From assembly GCA_005880175.1 (NCBI GenBank), contig VBJR01000046.1:22264-31139 (forward strand): 8,876 bases of DNA, in the 5' to 3' direction. A program made the position numbers and the translations under genes. This document shows, in pieces, positions 1 through 6,833 of the stretch. The notes under the pieces were generated by a model. That model did no database searches. It was not told where the DNA came from and saw only the letters and a program-made list of their open reading frames with translations. The stretch is from Chloroflexota bacterium (lineage in GTDB: Bacteria > Chloroflexota > Dormibacteria > Dormibacterales > Dormibacteraceae). Position 1 is the stretch's first letter; each line of letters starts with the position of its first letter.

Positions 1-956
1 TGCCCGCCGTGGACCCCGAGAACGGCCGCCCGTTCAGCAGCCACGGTCTGGTCGCCTGCCTGCGCGAGGGGGCGCGGCGGTTCGGCTGGGACGGGCGCGA
101 CCCGCGGCACCGGGCCCGGCGCGAGGGCCGCTGGCTGGTCGGGACGGGCGTCGCCTCGTCCACGTACCCGGCGCGGCGGGCGCCGTCGGCGGCGGTCGCG
201 CGGGTGGACCCGAGCGGCCTCTTCCACGTCGAGATCGGCGCCGTGGACATCGGGACCGGGGCGTGGACCGTCCTGACCCAGATCGCCGCGGACGCGCTGG
301 AGCAGCCGGTCGAGCGCGTGCGCGTCGCGATCGGCGACTCCGGGCTGCCGCCGGCCATGGGGGCGGGCGGGTCGATGGGCACGGCCTCGTGGGGGTCGGC
401 CGTGATCGACGCGTGCGGGAACCTGCGGGCGCGGCTGCTGGAGCTGGACGACGTCATCCCGGCCGAGGGCCTGGAGGCGAGGGGCCAGGTGGGGCCGAAC
501 CCGGAGGCGCGCCAGTTCTCGATGCACTCGTTCGGCGCCCAGTTCGCCGAGGTCCGGGTGGACGAGGACACGGGCGAGGTGCGCGTCGCCCGGCTGCTCG
601 GGGTGTTCGCGTGCGGCCGGATCCTGAACCCGAAGACGGCCCGCTCCCAGCTGCTGGGGGGGATGACGATGGGCCTGTCGATGGCGCTCCACGAGGCCAG
701 CGTCCTCGACCCGCACCTGGGCGCGTACGTGAACCACGACCTCGCGAGCTACCACGTCGCGGCCCACGCCGACGTCCGCGACGTCGAGGCGACGTGGATC
801 GACGAGGAGGACTCGCACGTCAACCCGATGGGCGCGAAGGGCCTCGGCGAGGTGGGGATCGTGGGCACGGCTGCGGCGATCGCGAACGCGGTCCACCACG
901 CGACCGGCATCCGGGTCCGCGACCTCCCGATCACGCTGGACAAGCTGCTGGCCTGA
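1..956 (+). CDS. Xanthine dehydrogenase/aldehyde oxidase-family molybdopterin-binding large subunit, C-terminal part (partial at left edge)
   Basis: This is the C-terminal ~318 residues of a molybdenum hydroxylase catalytic subunit (CoxL/XdhA/PaoC superfamily); full-length members are about 700-800 residues, so the N-terminal half lies outside the window. The frame is open from base 3, and the GTG at 9 is internal, not the start. Visible family landmarks are the 'PFSS..L..CL..GA..FGW' segment that precedes the second Moco domain, DIGTGAWTVLTQIAAD, the glycine-rich AGGSM, and the C-terminal GLGEVGIVG motif, whose Glu (codon 849-851) matches the invariant catalytic base. It ends in the family-typical 'RDLPIT..KLL'. 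The enzyme would hydroxylate an aldehyde or N-heterocycle together with FeS and FAD subunits, presumably encoded to the left. The substrate cannot be told from this part. The TGA stop touches the left arm of an inverted repeat. Confidence 0.93.
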   Translation, partial: PAVDPENGRPFSSHGLVACLREGARRFGWDGRDPRHRARREGRWLVGTGVASSTYPARRAPSAAVARVDPSGLFHVEIGAVDIGTGAWTVLTQIAADALEQPVERVRVAIGDSGLPPAMGAGGSMGTASWGSAVIDACGNLRARLLELDDVIPAEGLEARGQVGPNPEARQFSMHSFGAQFAEVRVDEDTGEVRVARLLGVFACGRILNPKTARSQLLGGMTMGLSMALHEASVLDPHLGAYVNHDLASYHVAAHADVRDVEATWIDEEDSHVNPMGAKGLGEVGIVGTAAAIANAVHHATGIRVRDLPITLDKLLA

Positions 957-1020
957 GCCGGATTCCACCGAACAGTCGGCGACTCGGCGCCACGTCCGCC
1001 ACCGTCGGTGGAATCCGGCT
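956..1020. repeat. Perfect 16-bp inverted repeat with 33-nt loop (terminator-like or small palindromic repeat element)
   Basis: The left arm AGCCGGATTCCACCGA (956-971) is exactly reverse-complementary to TCGGTGGAATCCGGCT (1005-1020). The loop, 972-1004, holds a further GGCG/CGCC pair (978-981 with 988-991). The left arm begins on the last base of the upstream stop codon. A 16-bp stem could end transcription of the first gene, but there is no T-tract and the loop is long. A dispersed palindromic element or cruciform is equally possible. No second copy of the arm is in this window. Confidence 0.75.
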
Positions 1021-1037
1021 GAGCCCCGCGCCATGAT
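1009..1037 (+). promoter_or_regulatory. Possible promoter giving a leaderless transcript of the GH4 gene
   Basis: CATGAT (1032-1037) resembles a sigma70 -10 box and sits so that the expected start point, seven bases after its end, falls on the G of the GTG start at 1044. A weak -35-like TGGAAT (1009-1014) is 17 bp upstream and lies inside the right arm of the inverted repeat. No Shine-Dalgarno is visible before the GTG, which agrees with leaderless initiation. This is inferred from motif spacing only. Confidence 0.28.
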
Positions 1038-1043
1038 GTCCTC

Positions 1044-2375
1044 GTGCCCGAGGAGACCAGACGAGGACCCCGCATCACCCTGATCGGCGCCGGCAGCGCC
1101 GTGTTCGCGCGCCAGGTGATGACCGACATCCTGTGCATCGAGGGCCTGGGCCCGGGCACGTTCGCCCTGGTGGACGTGGACCCGGAGCGGCTCGACGTCG
1201 CCCGCCGGATCGCCGAGCGCCTGGCCGCGCGGCTGGGCCCGGGCTGGGAGGTGGTGGCCAGCACGGACCGCGCGGACGTGCTGGCCGGCAGCGACTACGT
1301 CGTCAATTCGATCGAGGTGGCCGGCCGGCCCAACGTCGGCCACGACTACGACATCCCGCTGAAGTACGGCGTGGACCAGTGCATCGGCGACACGATCGGC
1401 CCGGGCGGCATCTTCAAGGCGCTGCGGACCGGCCCCGACTGGCTCGAGATCGTGCGCGACGTGGCCCGGCTGTGCCCGGACGCGCTCGTCCTGAACTACA
1501 CGAACCCCATGTCGATCCTGACGCTGGCCGCGATCCGGGCCACCGGCCTGCCGGTCGTCGGCCTGTGCCACAGCGTGCAGTCCACGTCGCGCCGGATCGC
1601 CGAGTACCTCGACGTCCCGTACGAGGACCTGCGCTGGCGCTGCGCGGGCATCAACCACAACGCCTGGTTCACGGAGCTGACCCGCGACGGCGAGGACCAG
1701 TACCCGCGCCTGCGCGCGGCCGCCGGGCGGCCCGAGGTCTACGAGCGCGACCCCGTGCGGTTCGAGATGATGCTGCGGCTGGGCGCGTTCGTGACCGAGT
1801 CGAGCGGCCACTTCTCGGAGTACGTGCCGTACTTCCGCAAGCGGCCCGACCTGGTGGAGAGGTACAGCCGCCCCGGCTACCTCGGCGAGTCCGGGTTCTA
1901 CGCCCACAACTGGCCGCGGTGGCAGGAGGCGCACCGGCAGCTCGCGGCCGGCTGGGCGTCGGGCGAGACGGACCTGCCGGCCGAGCGCAGCCACGAGTAC
2001 GCGGCCGACATCGTCGAGGCGACCAGCCTGGGCCGGCCGGCGGTCATCCACGGCAACGTGGAGAACCTGGGCCTGATCGACAACCTGCCCCGCGGCGGCT
2101 GCGTCGAGGTGGCGTGCCTGGTGGACCGCAACGGGGTGCAGGGGACCCATGTGGGCAGCCTGCCCGAGCAGCTGGCGGCGCTGAACCGGTCCCACATGGC
2201 GGTGCACGAGCTGATGGCCGGCGCGCTCCTGGAGCGGGACCGGCGCGCCGCCCTGTACGCGCTGATGCTGGACCCGCTGACGGCCGCGGTCTGCTCGCTG
2301 GAGGAGATCGAGCGCATGTTCGACGAGATGTGGGAGGCGCAGCGTCCCTACCTCCGCGCGTTCGAGCGCGACTAG
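1044..2375 (+). CDS. Glycoside hydrolase family 4 enzyme, probable alpha-galactosidase
   Basis: This 443-residue protein has normal GH4 length. GH4 enzymes cleave glycosides by an NAD+- and divalent-metal-dependent oxidation/elimination mechanism. Visible features: an N-terminal Rossmann motif ITLIGAGSAVF (GAGS at 15-18), an acidic beta2 end (LVDVDP, 43-47), the GDTIGPGG segment (115-122), NYTNPM (151-156), the metal-site motif CHS (Cys175-His-Ser) and GINHN with His205. In GH4, the CHS variant is associated with alpha-galactosidases (MelA type), whereas 6-phospho-glycosidases carry CN(V/I)P; the alpha-galactosidase call rests on that. The enzyme would be cytoplasmic, acting on imported alpha-galactosides or related sugars. 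The only in-frame start compatible with the Rossmann fold is GTG 1044; the nearby ATGs at 1033 and 1036 are out of frame. No transporter gene is adjacent in this window, so the substrate remains inferred. Confidence 0.9.
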   Translation: MPEETRRGPRITLIGAGSAVFARQVMTDILCIEGLGPGTFALVDVDPERLDVARRIAERLAARLGPGWEVVASTDRADVLAGSDYVVNSIEVAGRPNVGHDYDIPLKYGVDQCIGDTIGPGGIFKALRTGPDWLEIVRDVARLCPDALVLNYTNPMSILTLAAIRATGLPVVGLCHSVQSTSRRIAEYLDVPYEDLRWRCAGINHNAWFTELTRDGEDQYPRLRAAAGRPEVYERDPVRFEMMLRLGAFVTESSGHFSEYVPYFRKRPDLVERYSRPGYLGESGFYAHNWPRWQEAHRQLAAGWASGETDLPAERSHEYAADIVEATSLGRPAVIHGNVENLGLIDNLPRGGCVEVACLVDRNGVQGTHVGSLPEQLAALNRSHMAVHELMAGALLERDRRAALYALMLDPLTAAVCSLEEIERMFDEMWEAQRPYLRAFERD

Positions 2376-2394
2376 GTGGTTCGTCTCGTACGTT

Positions 2395-2401
2395 GAGGTG
2401 G
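2395..2401 (+). promoter_or_regulatory. Ribosome binding site deciding the start of the YdbS-like gene
   Basis: GAGGTGG lies just upstream of ATG 2404, with GAGG ending five bases before it. An in-frame GTG at 2398 lies within this Shine-Dalgarno sequence, so it is better read as part of the site than as the start codon. Confidence 0.6.
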
Positions 2402-2403
2402 AT

Positions 2404-2934
2404 ATGACCGACGCCATCCCGGCCGGCGAGGCGCCGCCGGCCCCGCTGCAGCTGCGGCCGCCGCGGCACTTCGTCAGCCCGCGGGCCATCTGGTACTGGG
2501 CGCTCAGGGCGCTGTTCGGCTGGATCGTCTTCGCCGCCCTCCAGGTCGGGTTCCTGGTCGTCAACTCCGACGACGGGGCCCTCCAGTGGCACGTGGCGGC
2601 GCTGGCCGCGACCGCGGTCGTCGCCGCGATCCACCTGGTCGTCATGCCGCAGTGGCGCTTCCGGGTGCACCGGTGGGAGGCCACGCCGCTCGCCGTGTAC
2701 ACGCAGGTCGGGTGGTTCTCGCAGCAGCGCCGGATCGCGCCGATCTCCCGCATCCAGACGGTGGACACGGAGCGGGGGCCGCTCGAGCAGCTGTTCGGCC
2801 TGTCCAACGTGCGGGTCACGACGGCGTCCGCCGCGGGGCCGCTGAAGGTCCACGGCCTCGACCGCCAGGTCGCGCAGACGCTGGTGGACGACCTGGCCCG
2901 CGCCATCGAGTCCACCCGGGGCGACGCGACGTGA
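2404..2934 (+). CDS. YdbS-like bacterial PH-domain (bPH2, DUF304) membrane protein
   Basis: This 176-residue protein has a Pro/Ala-rich N-terminus, two hydrophobic helices (about 29-53 and 61-81) and a single C-terminal bacterial PH domain of the bPH2 type (about 84-170). The domain's hallmarks are the 'GWFSQQRRIAPISRIQTVD' segment, the following 'GPLEQLFGLSNVRVTTASAAGP' region (in part) and a closing helix with LDRQVAQTLVDDL. The architecture matches YdbS of Bacillus, which is encoded next to YdbT; that pair is linked in B. subtilis to resistance to some antimicrobial compounds under envelope-stress control. The role here is inferred only as membrane or envelope related. It is 28 bp downstream of the GH4 stop, and its own stop overlaps the GTG start of the larger PH protein, so the two are probably co-translated partners. 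Confidence 0.85.
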   Translation: MTDAIPAGEAPPAPLQLRPPRHFVSPRAIWYWALRALFGWIVFAALQVGFLVVNSDDGALQWHVAALAATAVVAAIHLVVMPQWRFRVHRWEATPLAVYTQVGWFSQQRRIAPISRIQTVDTERGPLEQLFGLSNVRVTTASAAGPLKVHGLDRQVAQTLVDDLARAIESTRGDAT

Positions 2935-4496
2935 CGACGCTGCCGCAGGGCGAGGCCCAGCCCGCCGCCGTCGCGGACGACGGCTGGCGCCGCCTCAGCG
3001 TCCGAATGCTGCTGGTGCACCCGGTCCGCGAGGTCGTGCGGCTGTTCCCGCTGCTGGTGGGCGTGCTGTTCGCCGGCAGCAGCACGGGTCGCGGCGGCCT
3101 GTGGGCCCTGGTGGGCACGGGCATCGCGATCAGCCTGGGCGTGCTGCGCTGGTTCACGACGAGCTACCAGGTCGCGGCCGAGCGCATCCAGGTGCGCCGG
3201 GGCCTGCTCCGGCGCGAGCTCGTGAGCGTGTCGCTGGACCGGGTGCGGACGGTGGACATCTCGGCGTCGCCGCTGCACCGGATCCTGGGCCTGGTCCGGG
3301 TCAACGTGGGCACGGGACTGTCGGACCGCAAGAGCGAGAACGCGCTGCAGCTGGACGGCATCTCGGCCGCGGCGGCCGAGCGGCTGCGGGACGACGTGCT
3401 CCGGCGCCATGCCGCGCCGGCCGTCGCGGGGGCCGAGGAGGCGGTGGCCGCGGCCGGGCCGGCGCCCGCGCCCGCCGAGACGGTGCTGGCGGCGGCCTCG
3501 CCGTCGTGGGTCGGGTACGGGCCGTTCACGCTGTCCGGCTTCCTGACGGTGCTGTTCGTCCTCGGCTTCGCCTGGCGGATCGTGTCGGAGGCGCACCTCG
3601 ACGCGGAGCGCCTGGGCGAGACGACCGCGGGCTATCTGCGGCTGGTCGGGCTGCCCCTGGCGGTCGAGCTGGTCGGGCTGGCGCTCGTGCTGCTGGCCGT
3701 GGTCGCGATCGCCTCGACCGTCGGGTACGTGCTCGCGTTCTGGGGCTTCCGGCTGGTCCGCAACGGCGGCGGCTCGCTGCAGGTGACGCGGGGCCTGCTC
3801 TCGACCCGGTCCACCACGCTGGAGGAGCGGCGGCTGCGCGGCGTGGAGATCAGCGAGCCGCTCCTGCTCCGGTTCGCCCGCGGCGCCCGGTGCATCGCGG
3901 TCGCGACCGGCCTGCGCGTGGGTCGCGGCGCCGAGCGGGGCGGGACGCTGCTGCTGCCGCCGGCGCCCGGCGACGAGGCCCGCCGGGTGGCCGTCGCCGT
4001 GCTCGGGTCGGCCGACCCGGTGACCGCCCCACTGGTGCCGCACGGCCCGCGCGCACACCGGAGGCGGTACACGCGGATGGCCCTGGCGTGGGCGGTGGTC
4101 ACGGTCGGGCTGGTCGTGGTGAGCGTGGCGCTGCCGCCGCTGGCGTGGGCGTGGGAGCTGTCGCCTGTCCTGCTGGCGCTGGGCCTGGCGCTGGCGTACG
4201 ACCGCTACCGCAGCCTCGGGCACACCCTGGCCGGCCGCTTCCTGGTGACGAGCTGGGGATCGCTGGTCCGGCGCCGGTGCATGCTGGCCACGGAGGGCAT
4301 CATCGGCTGGAACCTCGAGCGGTCGTTCTTCCAGCGTCGCGCCGGCCTGGTGACGCTGGTGGCCACGACCGCGGCCGGCCGCCAGCGGTACGCGGTGCAG
4401 GACCTGCCGATGGAGGAGGCGCTGCGCGTTGCCGACGCGGCGCTGCCGGACCTGCTGGCCCCGTTCCTGGTGCGGGAGGGCGACGCGCCGGCCTGA
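2931..4496 (+). CDS. YdbT-like multi-PH-domain membrane protein
   Basis: This 521-residue protein has the YdbT layout: pairs of membrane helices, each followed by a bPH2 domain. Helices near residues 30-70 lead into PH domain 1 (around 80-165, with 'RRGLLRRELVSVSLDRVRTVDI' in part and 'HRILGLVRVNVGTG'). An Ala/Pro-rich linker follows, then helices around 195-280, PH domain 2 ('VTRGLLSTRSTTLEERRLRGVEI' in part), helices around 380-425, and PH domain 3 ('IIGWNLERSFFQRRAGLVTL'). The start is GTG 2931, whose GTGA overlaps the upstream TGA (2932-2934), a typical translational-coupling arrangement. A longer reading back to 2586 exists but runs over the upstream gene and does not resemble protein. 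It probably forms a membrane complex with the YdbS-like protein; the molecular function of this pair is not known. Confidence 0.87.
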   Translation: MTTLPQGEAQPAAVADDGWRRLSVRMLLVHPVREVVRLFPLLVGVLFAGSSTGRGGLWALVGTGIAISLGVLRWFTTSYQVAAERIQVRRGLLRRELVSVSLDRVRTVDISASPLHRILGLVRVNVGTGLSDRKSENALQLDGISAAAAERLRDDVLRRHAAPAVAGAEEAVAAAGPAPAPAETVLAAASPSWVGYGPFTLSGFLTVLFVLGFAWRIVSEAHLDAERLGETTAGYLRLVGLPLAVELVGLALVLLAVVAIASTVGYVLAFWGFRLVRNGGGSLQVTRGLLSTRSTTLEERRLRGVEISEPLLLRFARGARCIAVATGLRVGRGAERGGTLLLPPAPGDEARRVAVAVLGSADPVTAPLVPHGPRAHRRRYTRMALAWAVVTVGLVVVSVALPPLAWAWELSPVLLALGLALAYDRYRSLGHTLAGRFLVTSWGSLVRRRCMLATEGIIGWNLERSFFQRRAGLVTLVATTAAGRQRYAVQDLPMEEALRVADAALPDLLAPFLVREGDAPA

Positions 4497-4514
4497 CCGG
4501 TGCTCGGCCGACCG

Positions 4515-4922
4515 CTACAGGCCCTGCTCCCGGAGGTGGCCGGCGGCTCGCTCGGCGTGCTCGGCGATCGCCTGGAGCTCGATCAGCAGCTCGATCGACG
4601 GCCGCGGGGCGCGGGTCGCCACCGACTGCGGACACGTGGGCGTCGCCGAGATCATCCAGTAGCCCTGGACCACCTCGTTGACGCCCTCTGCGATCGCCTG
4701 CAGCGTGACCGACAGGCGGTCCCGCTCGGTGTCCAGCACCAGGCCGTGGATCATCCGCAGCGGGCGCGCGAGGCCGGCCGCCAGCGCGACCTGGAGGTCG
4801 TGCAGGTCCCACGCCTCGGGCTCCAGGTGAGCCGGGTCCTCATCGATGTCCAACTCCAGTGCCACACGGTGCCTGTTGCGCACGCCCACGGCCAATCCCC
4901 CATCTATCGTCATCGGGGACAT
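4515..4922 (-). CDS. Hypothetical protein, 135 residues
   Basis: I do not recognise this family. The protein begins MSPMTIDGGLAVGV and has no signal peptide, no membrane helix and only two cysteines-or-fewer features of note. It is acidic in its first half (a run around LDIDEDPAHLEPEAWDLHD) and ends in predicted amphipathic helices (IELLIELQAIAEHAERAAGHL). The middle, 'RDRLSVTLQAIAEGVNEVV', looks like a soluble alpha/beta fold. It is the last gene of the leftward block, and its stop is 18 bp from the convergent YdbT stop. ATG 4922 is the first start; ATG 4913 (Met4) is an alternative. The first start is unusual because a GGGGGC run touches the ATG and can pair with an upstream TGCCCCC. An overlapping rightward reading over the same bases is less protein-like, lacking a sensible start and recognisable motifs. 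Confidence 0.62.
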   Translation of the reverse strand: MSPMTIDGGLAVGVRNRHRVALELDIDEDPAHLEPEAWDLHDLQVALAAGLARPLRMIHGLVLDTERDRLSVTLQAIAEGVNEVVQGYWMISATPTCPQSVATRAPRPSIELLIELQAIAEHAERAAGHLREQGL

Positions 4923-4967
4923 GCCCCCACGGACGCAAGATTACCGCTTTGGATGGCCAAGGGGGCA
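4922..4967 (-). promoter_or_regulatory. Possible start-codon-sequestering stem-loop upstream of the 135-residue gene
   Basis: Read on the minus strand, TGCCCCC (4967-4961) is exactly complementary to GGGGGCA (4928-4922), which forms the purine-rich run immediately before the ATG and includes its A. The 32-nt loop contains a small TTGG-CCAT-CCAA hairpin (4960-4949). If the transcript starts upstream of 4967, the translation start would be paired. The region is AT-richer than its surroundings, as expected for a leader or promoter, but no convincing -35/-10 pair was found. Confidence 0.35.
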
Positions 4968-5006
4968 GGTTATGTTGTCGCACTGCGTTGACGGGCCGAA
5001 GACGCG

Positions 5007-5639
5007 TCAGCGACGCCGCGGAGGCGGTGGCTGGCCTCCCGGGCTGGGCAGCGCGGCGGCGGGCTTGCTCCGGCGGCTGAGCAGGTAGCGGCGCCCCGCG
5101 ATCGCGAGGAGGCCGAGCACGCCGACGGTGAACAGGGCCAGGCCGAGCTCGCGCTGCTGCGGCGACAGGTTGTTGACGGCCGCCCGCACCGCCGCCGGCG
5201 CCGGGGCGTTGGACGGGATCGCGAGCGGTCCGGGCTCCGGCGCCAGGGTGGGCGCGGCGGTCGGCGCGGCCGCCGGTGCCGGCGCCCCCGCGAGGCCGCT
5301 CGGCTTGGGCGTGGCCGGAGCGGCGCCGGTGACGAGCACGACGGCCAGCGACTTGCAGTCCTTGAACCGCGGGCCCGCCGAGGCGCAGACCTGGTGGGCG
5401 CCGGCGGTGCTGTGTCCCGCCGGAGCGGACGCGTTGACGCCCCCGGCGACGCACAGGTCGCCGTTCTTGTTCGGGAACTCGCTGAGCCAGGTGGCGCCGT
5501 CCCACGTGAAGTCCACACCGACCGTGCAGAAGGGCGTGGGCTCAGGGGAGGTCGCACCATTGTCCGCGGACGCCACCACCGGCGTCAGGACGACGAAGCA
5601 GGCAGCCGCGATGGCCACCACGAGACCTCGATACCGCAC
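5007..5639 (-). CDS. Secreted, C-terminally membrane-anchored four-cysteine protein
   Basis: This 210-residue protein has a clear Sec signal peptide (1-25, cleavage likely after ASA). A small extracytoplasmic domain follows (about 30-105) with four cysteines at 38, 63, 85 and 95, probably forming two disulphides. Next come a Pro/Ala-rich linker (about 106-150), a hydrophobic helix (165-181) and a basic Pro/Arg-rich cytoplasmic tail. There is no LPXTG motif. The topology is that of an exported domain held off the membrane by a wall-spanning stalk. I do not recognise the Cys4 domain as a named family. The start GTG 5639 is supported by a strong GGAGG six bases upstream. It follows the beta-propeller gene by 48 bp on the same strand, so it is probably co-transcribed with the LCP and propeller genes and works at the envelope. 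The homology and ligand are unknown. Confidence 0.8.
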   Translation of the reverse strand: MRYRGLVVAIAAACFVVLTPVVASADNGATSPEPTPFCTVGVDFTWDGATWLSEFPNKNGDLCVAGGVNASAPAGHSTAGAHQVCASAGPRFKDCKSLAVVLVTGAAPATPKPSGLAGAPAPAAAPTAAPTLAPEPGPLAIPSNAPAPAAVRAAVNNLSPQQRELGLALFTVGVLGLLAIAGRRYLLSRRSKPAAALPSPGGQPPPPRRR

Positions 5640-5645
5640 TTTCCC

Positions 5646-5650
5646 CCTCC
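5646..5650 (-). promoter_or_regulatory. Shine-Dalgarno of the four-cysteine secreted protein
   Basis: On the minus strand GGGGAGGGGGAAA runs directly into GTG 5639. The core GGAGG (5650-5646) is six bases from the start codon, which supports the GTG over later in-frame codons and keeps the full signal peptide. Confidence 0.65.
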
Positions 5651-5664
5651 CCGGTGTATCTCTG

Positions 5665-5685
5665 TGTCTCGGACTAGGCGAGACA
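5665..5685 (-). other. Intercistronic stem-loop between propeller and Cys4 genes
   Basis: TGTCTCG (5665-5671) and CGAGACA (5679-5685) are perfect 7-bp complements around a 7-nt loop, just after the propeller stop codon (5690-5688) and before the Shine-Dalgarno of the next gene. No T-run follows, so it looks more like an mRNA-processing or partial-attenuation hairpin than a full terminator. Chance cannot be excluded. Confidence 0.4.
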
Positions 5686-5687
5686 GT

Positions 5688-6833
5688 CTACACGTGCCAG
5701 GCGATCGTCGAGGTGGCGTCGAAGTCGAGGTTGGTGGTGAGCTGGACGGGCGCGGGGAGCGGGGTGGGAGTCGAGGTGGGCGACGGCGATGCCTCGGCGG
5801 CGGTCCGGGTCGGGATGGGGGTCGCGGCGGCGGCCGACGGCGACGGTCGCGGCGGGAGCGGCTGCTGCCAGAGCTGGAAGTGGCCGCTGATGCCCTGGGC
5901 CGCGAGGTACACGAGGCTCAGGCCGTCGGGCGCCCAGGTCGGCTGCGCGGCCACCTGGCCCGAGGCGAGGACCTGGCGCGGCCCCAGCGCGGAGCCGTCG
6001 AACGTGGCGACCTGGATGGTGACGAGCTGGGTGCCGCCGGTGCAGATCATCGCCAGCCGCTGGCCGTCGGGCGAGAGGGCGGGTTGCGAGCAGTCGTCGC
6101 TGGCCGGGGTCAGGGGCGTCCCCTCGCTGCCGGCCCGCTCGGAGAGCCAGAGCTGGCCCAGGATCTTGTTGGCGGTGGTGTCGAGCGCGTACTTCGTGTA
6201 GATCACGCCGCCCGACGCCAGCGGCACGGGCTGGACGTCGCCGCCCGTGTAGTCGTTGGGGATCGTCCACTTGCGCATCTGGCTGGTCTTGTTGGCCCCG
6301 AGCGGCATCGACCACACCGCCATGACCACGTTGTAGCTGTTGTAGACGTCCTTGGGATCGTAGTCGAACCAGAGGGTCGAGCCGTCCGCGCTGAGCCTGG
6401 GGTAGAGCGCCCAGTGGTTGCGCTCGACGGTGCTGCTGGCGTCGTGCGTGAGCTGCTGCTGGACGTTGCCGGCGGCGTCCACCAGGTACAGGTCCGAGTA
6501 CGCGTACTCGCGGCGGACGACGACCAGGTCCTGGCCGCTGGGGCTGACGGCGGGCATCGTCCAGGTGGCGTTGCCGCTGGCGTTGAGCAGCGGCGTGAAC
6601 GTGCCCCGCTGGAGCCGGTACAGCGTGCCGTCCTGGACCAGGTAGAGCGTGCCGGGCAGGCGCTGGAGCGGGCCGGCGGGGGCCTGCACCTCCTCGGGCT
6701 TGTTGGCCTTCGTGGCGAGGGGGCTGCGGTGGGCGCCGAGGGCGAGGTACACACCGAGGCCGGCGGCCAGCCAGGCGACCGCGAACGCGGCCAGCGCCGC
6801 CGCCCGGGACGCCGTCCAGCGACCCGGGATCAC
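5688..6833 (-). CDS. Membrane-anchored TolB/WD40-like beta-propeller protein
   Basis: This 381-residue protein has an N-terminal signal-anchor helix (about 10-33) and a short linker. A beta-propeller body (about 58-325) contains several PD40/WD40-like blades with the signature S-P-x-G/D-G: SPSGQDLVVV (97-106), LSADGSTLWF (147-156), LSPDGQRLAM (253-262) and WAPDGLSLVY (300-309). The C-terminus is a Pro/Ser/Thr-rich stretch (about 325-361) ending in TIAWHV. Such propellers usually mediate protein or glycan contacts on the outer face of the membrane; no catalytic residues are evident. Its GTG start (6833-6831) overlaps the LCP stop by four bases (GTGA) with no good Shine-Dalgarno, which indicates translational coupling to the LCP gene. 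It therefore probably serves in the same envelope task. A longer reading back to 7787 in this frame is not a fusion: it crosses the LCP gene out of frame. Confidence 0.85.
   Translation of the reverse strand: MIPGRWTASRAAALAAFAVAWLAAGLGVYLALGAHRSPLATKANKPEEVQAPAGPLQRLPGTLYLVQDGTLYRLQRGTFTPLLNASGNATWTMPAVSPSGQDLVVVRREYAYSDLYLVDAAGNVQQQLTHDASSTVERNHWALYPRLSADGSTLWFDYDPKDVYNSYNVVMAVWSMPLGANKTSQMRKWTIPNDYTGGDVQPVPLASGGVIYTKYALDTTANKILGQLWLSERAGSEGTPLTPASDDCSQPALSPDGQRLAMICTGGTQLVTIQVATFDGSALGPRQVLASGQVAAQPTWAPDGLSLVYLAAQGISGHFQLWQQPLPPRPSPSAAAATPIPTRTAAEASPSPTSTPTPLPAPVQLTTNLDFDATSTIAWHV

Noticed and set aside
263..1036. Long rightward and leftward alternative frames over genes on both strands (for example 263-1036, 1133-2407, 3101-4681, 5394-6920)
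   Set aside because: Their translations are Arg/Gly/Pro/Ala-rich with no motifs, as expected for shadow frames in very GC-rich DNA, and they overlap genes with recognisable domains.
2586..2930. N-terminal extension of the YdbT-like protein
   Set aside because: It overlaps the YdbS-like gene in another frame with low-complexity Arg/Gly sequence. GTG 2931 with the GTGA overlap is the better start.
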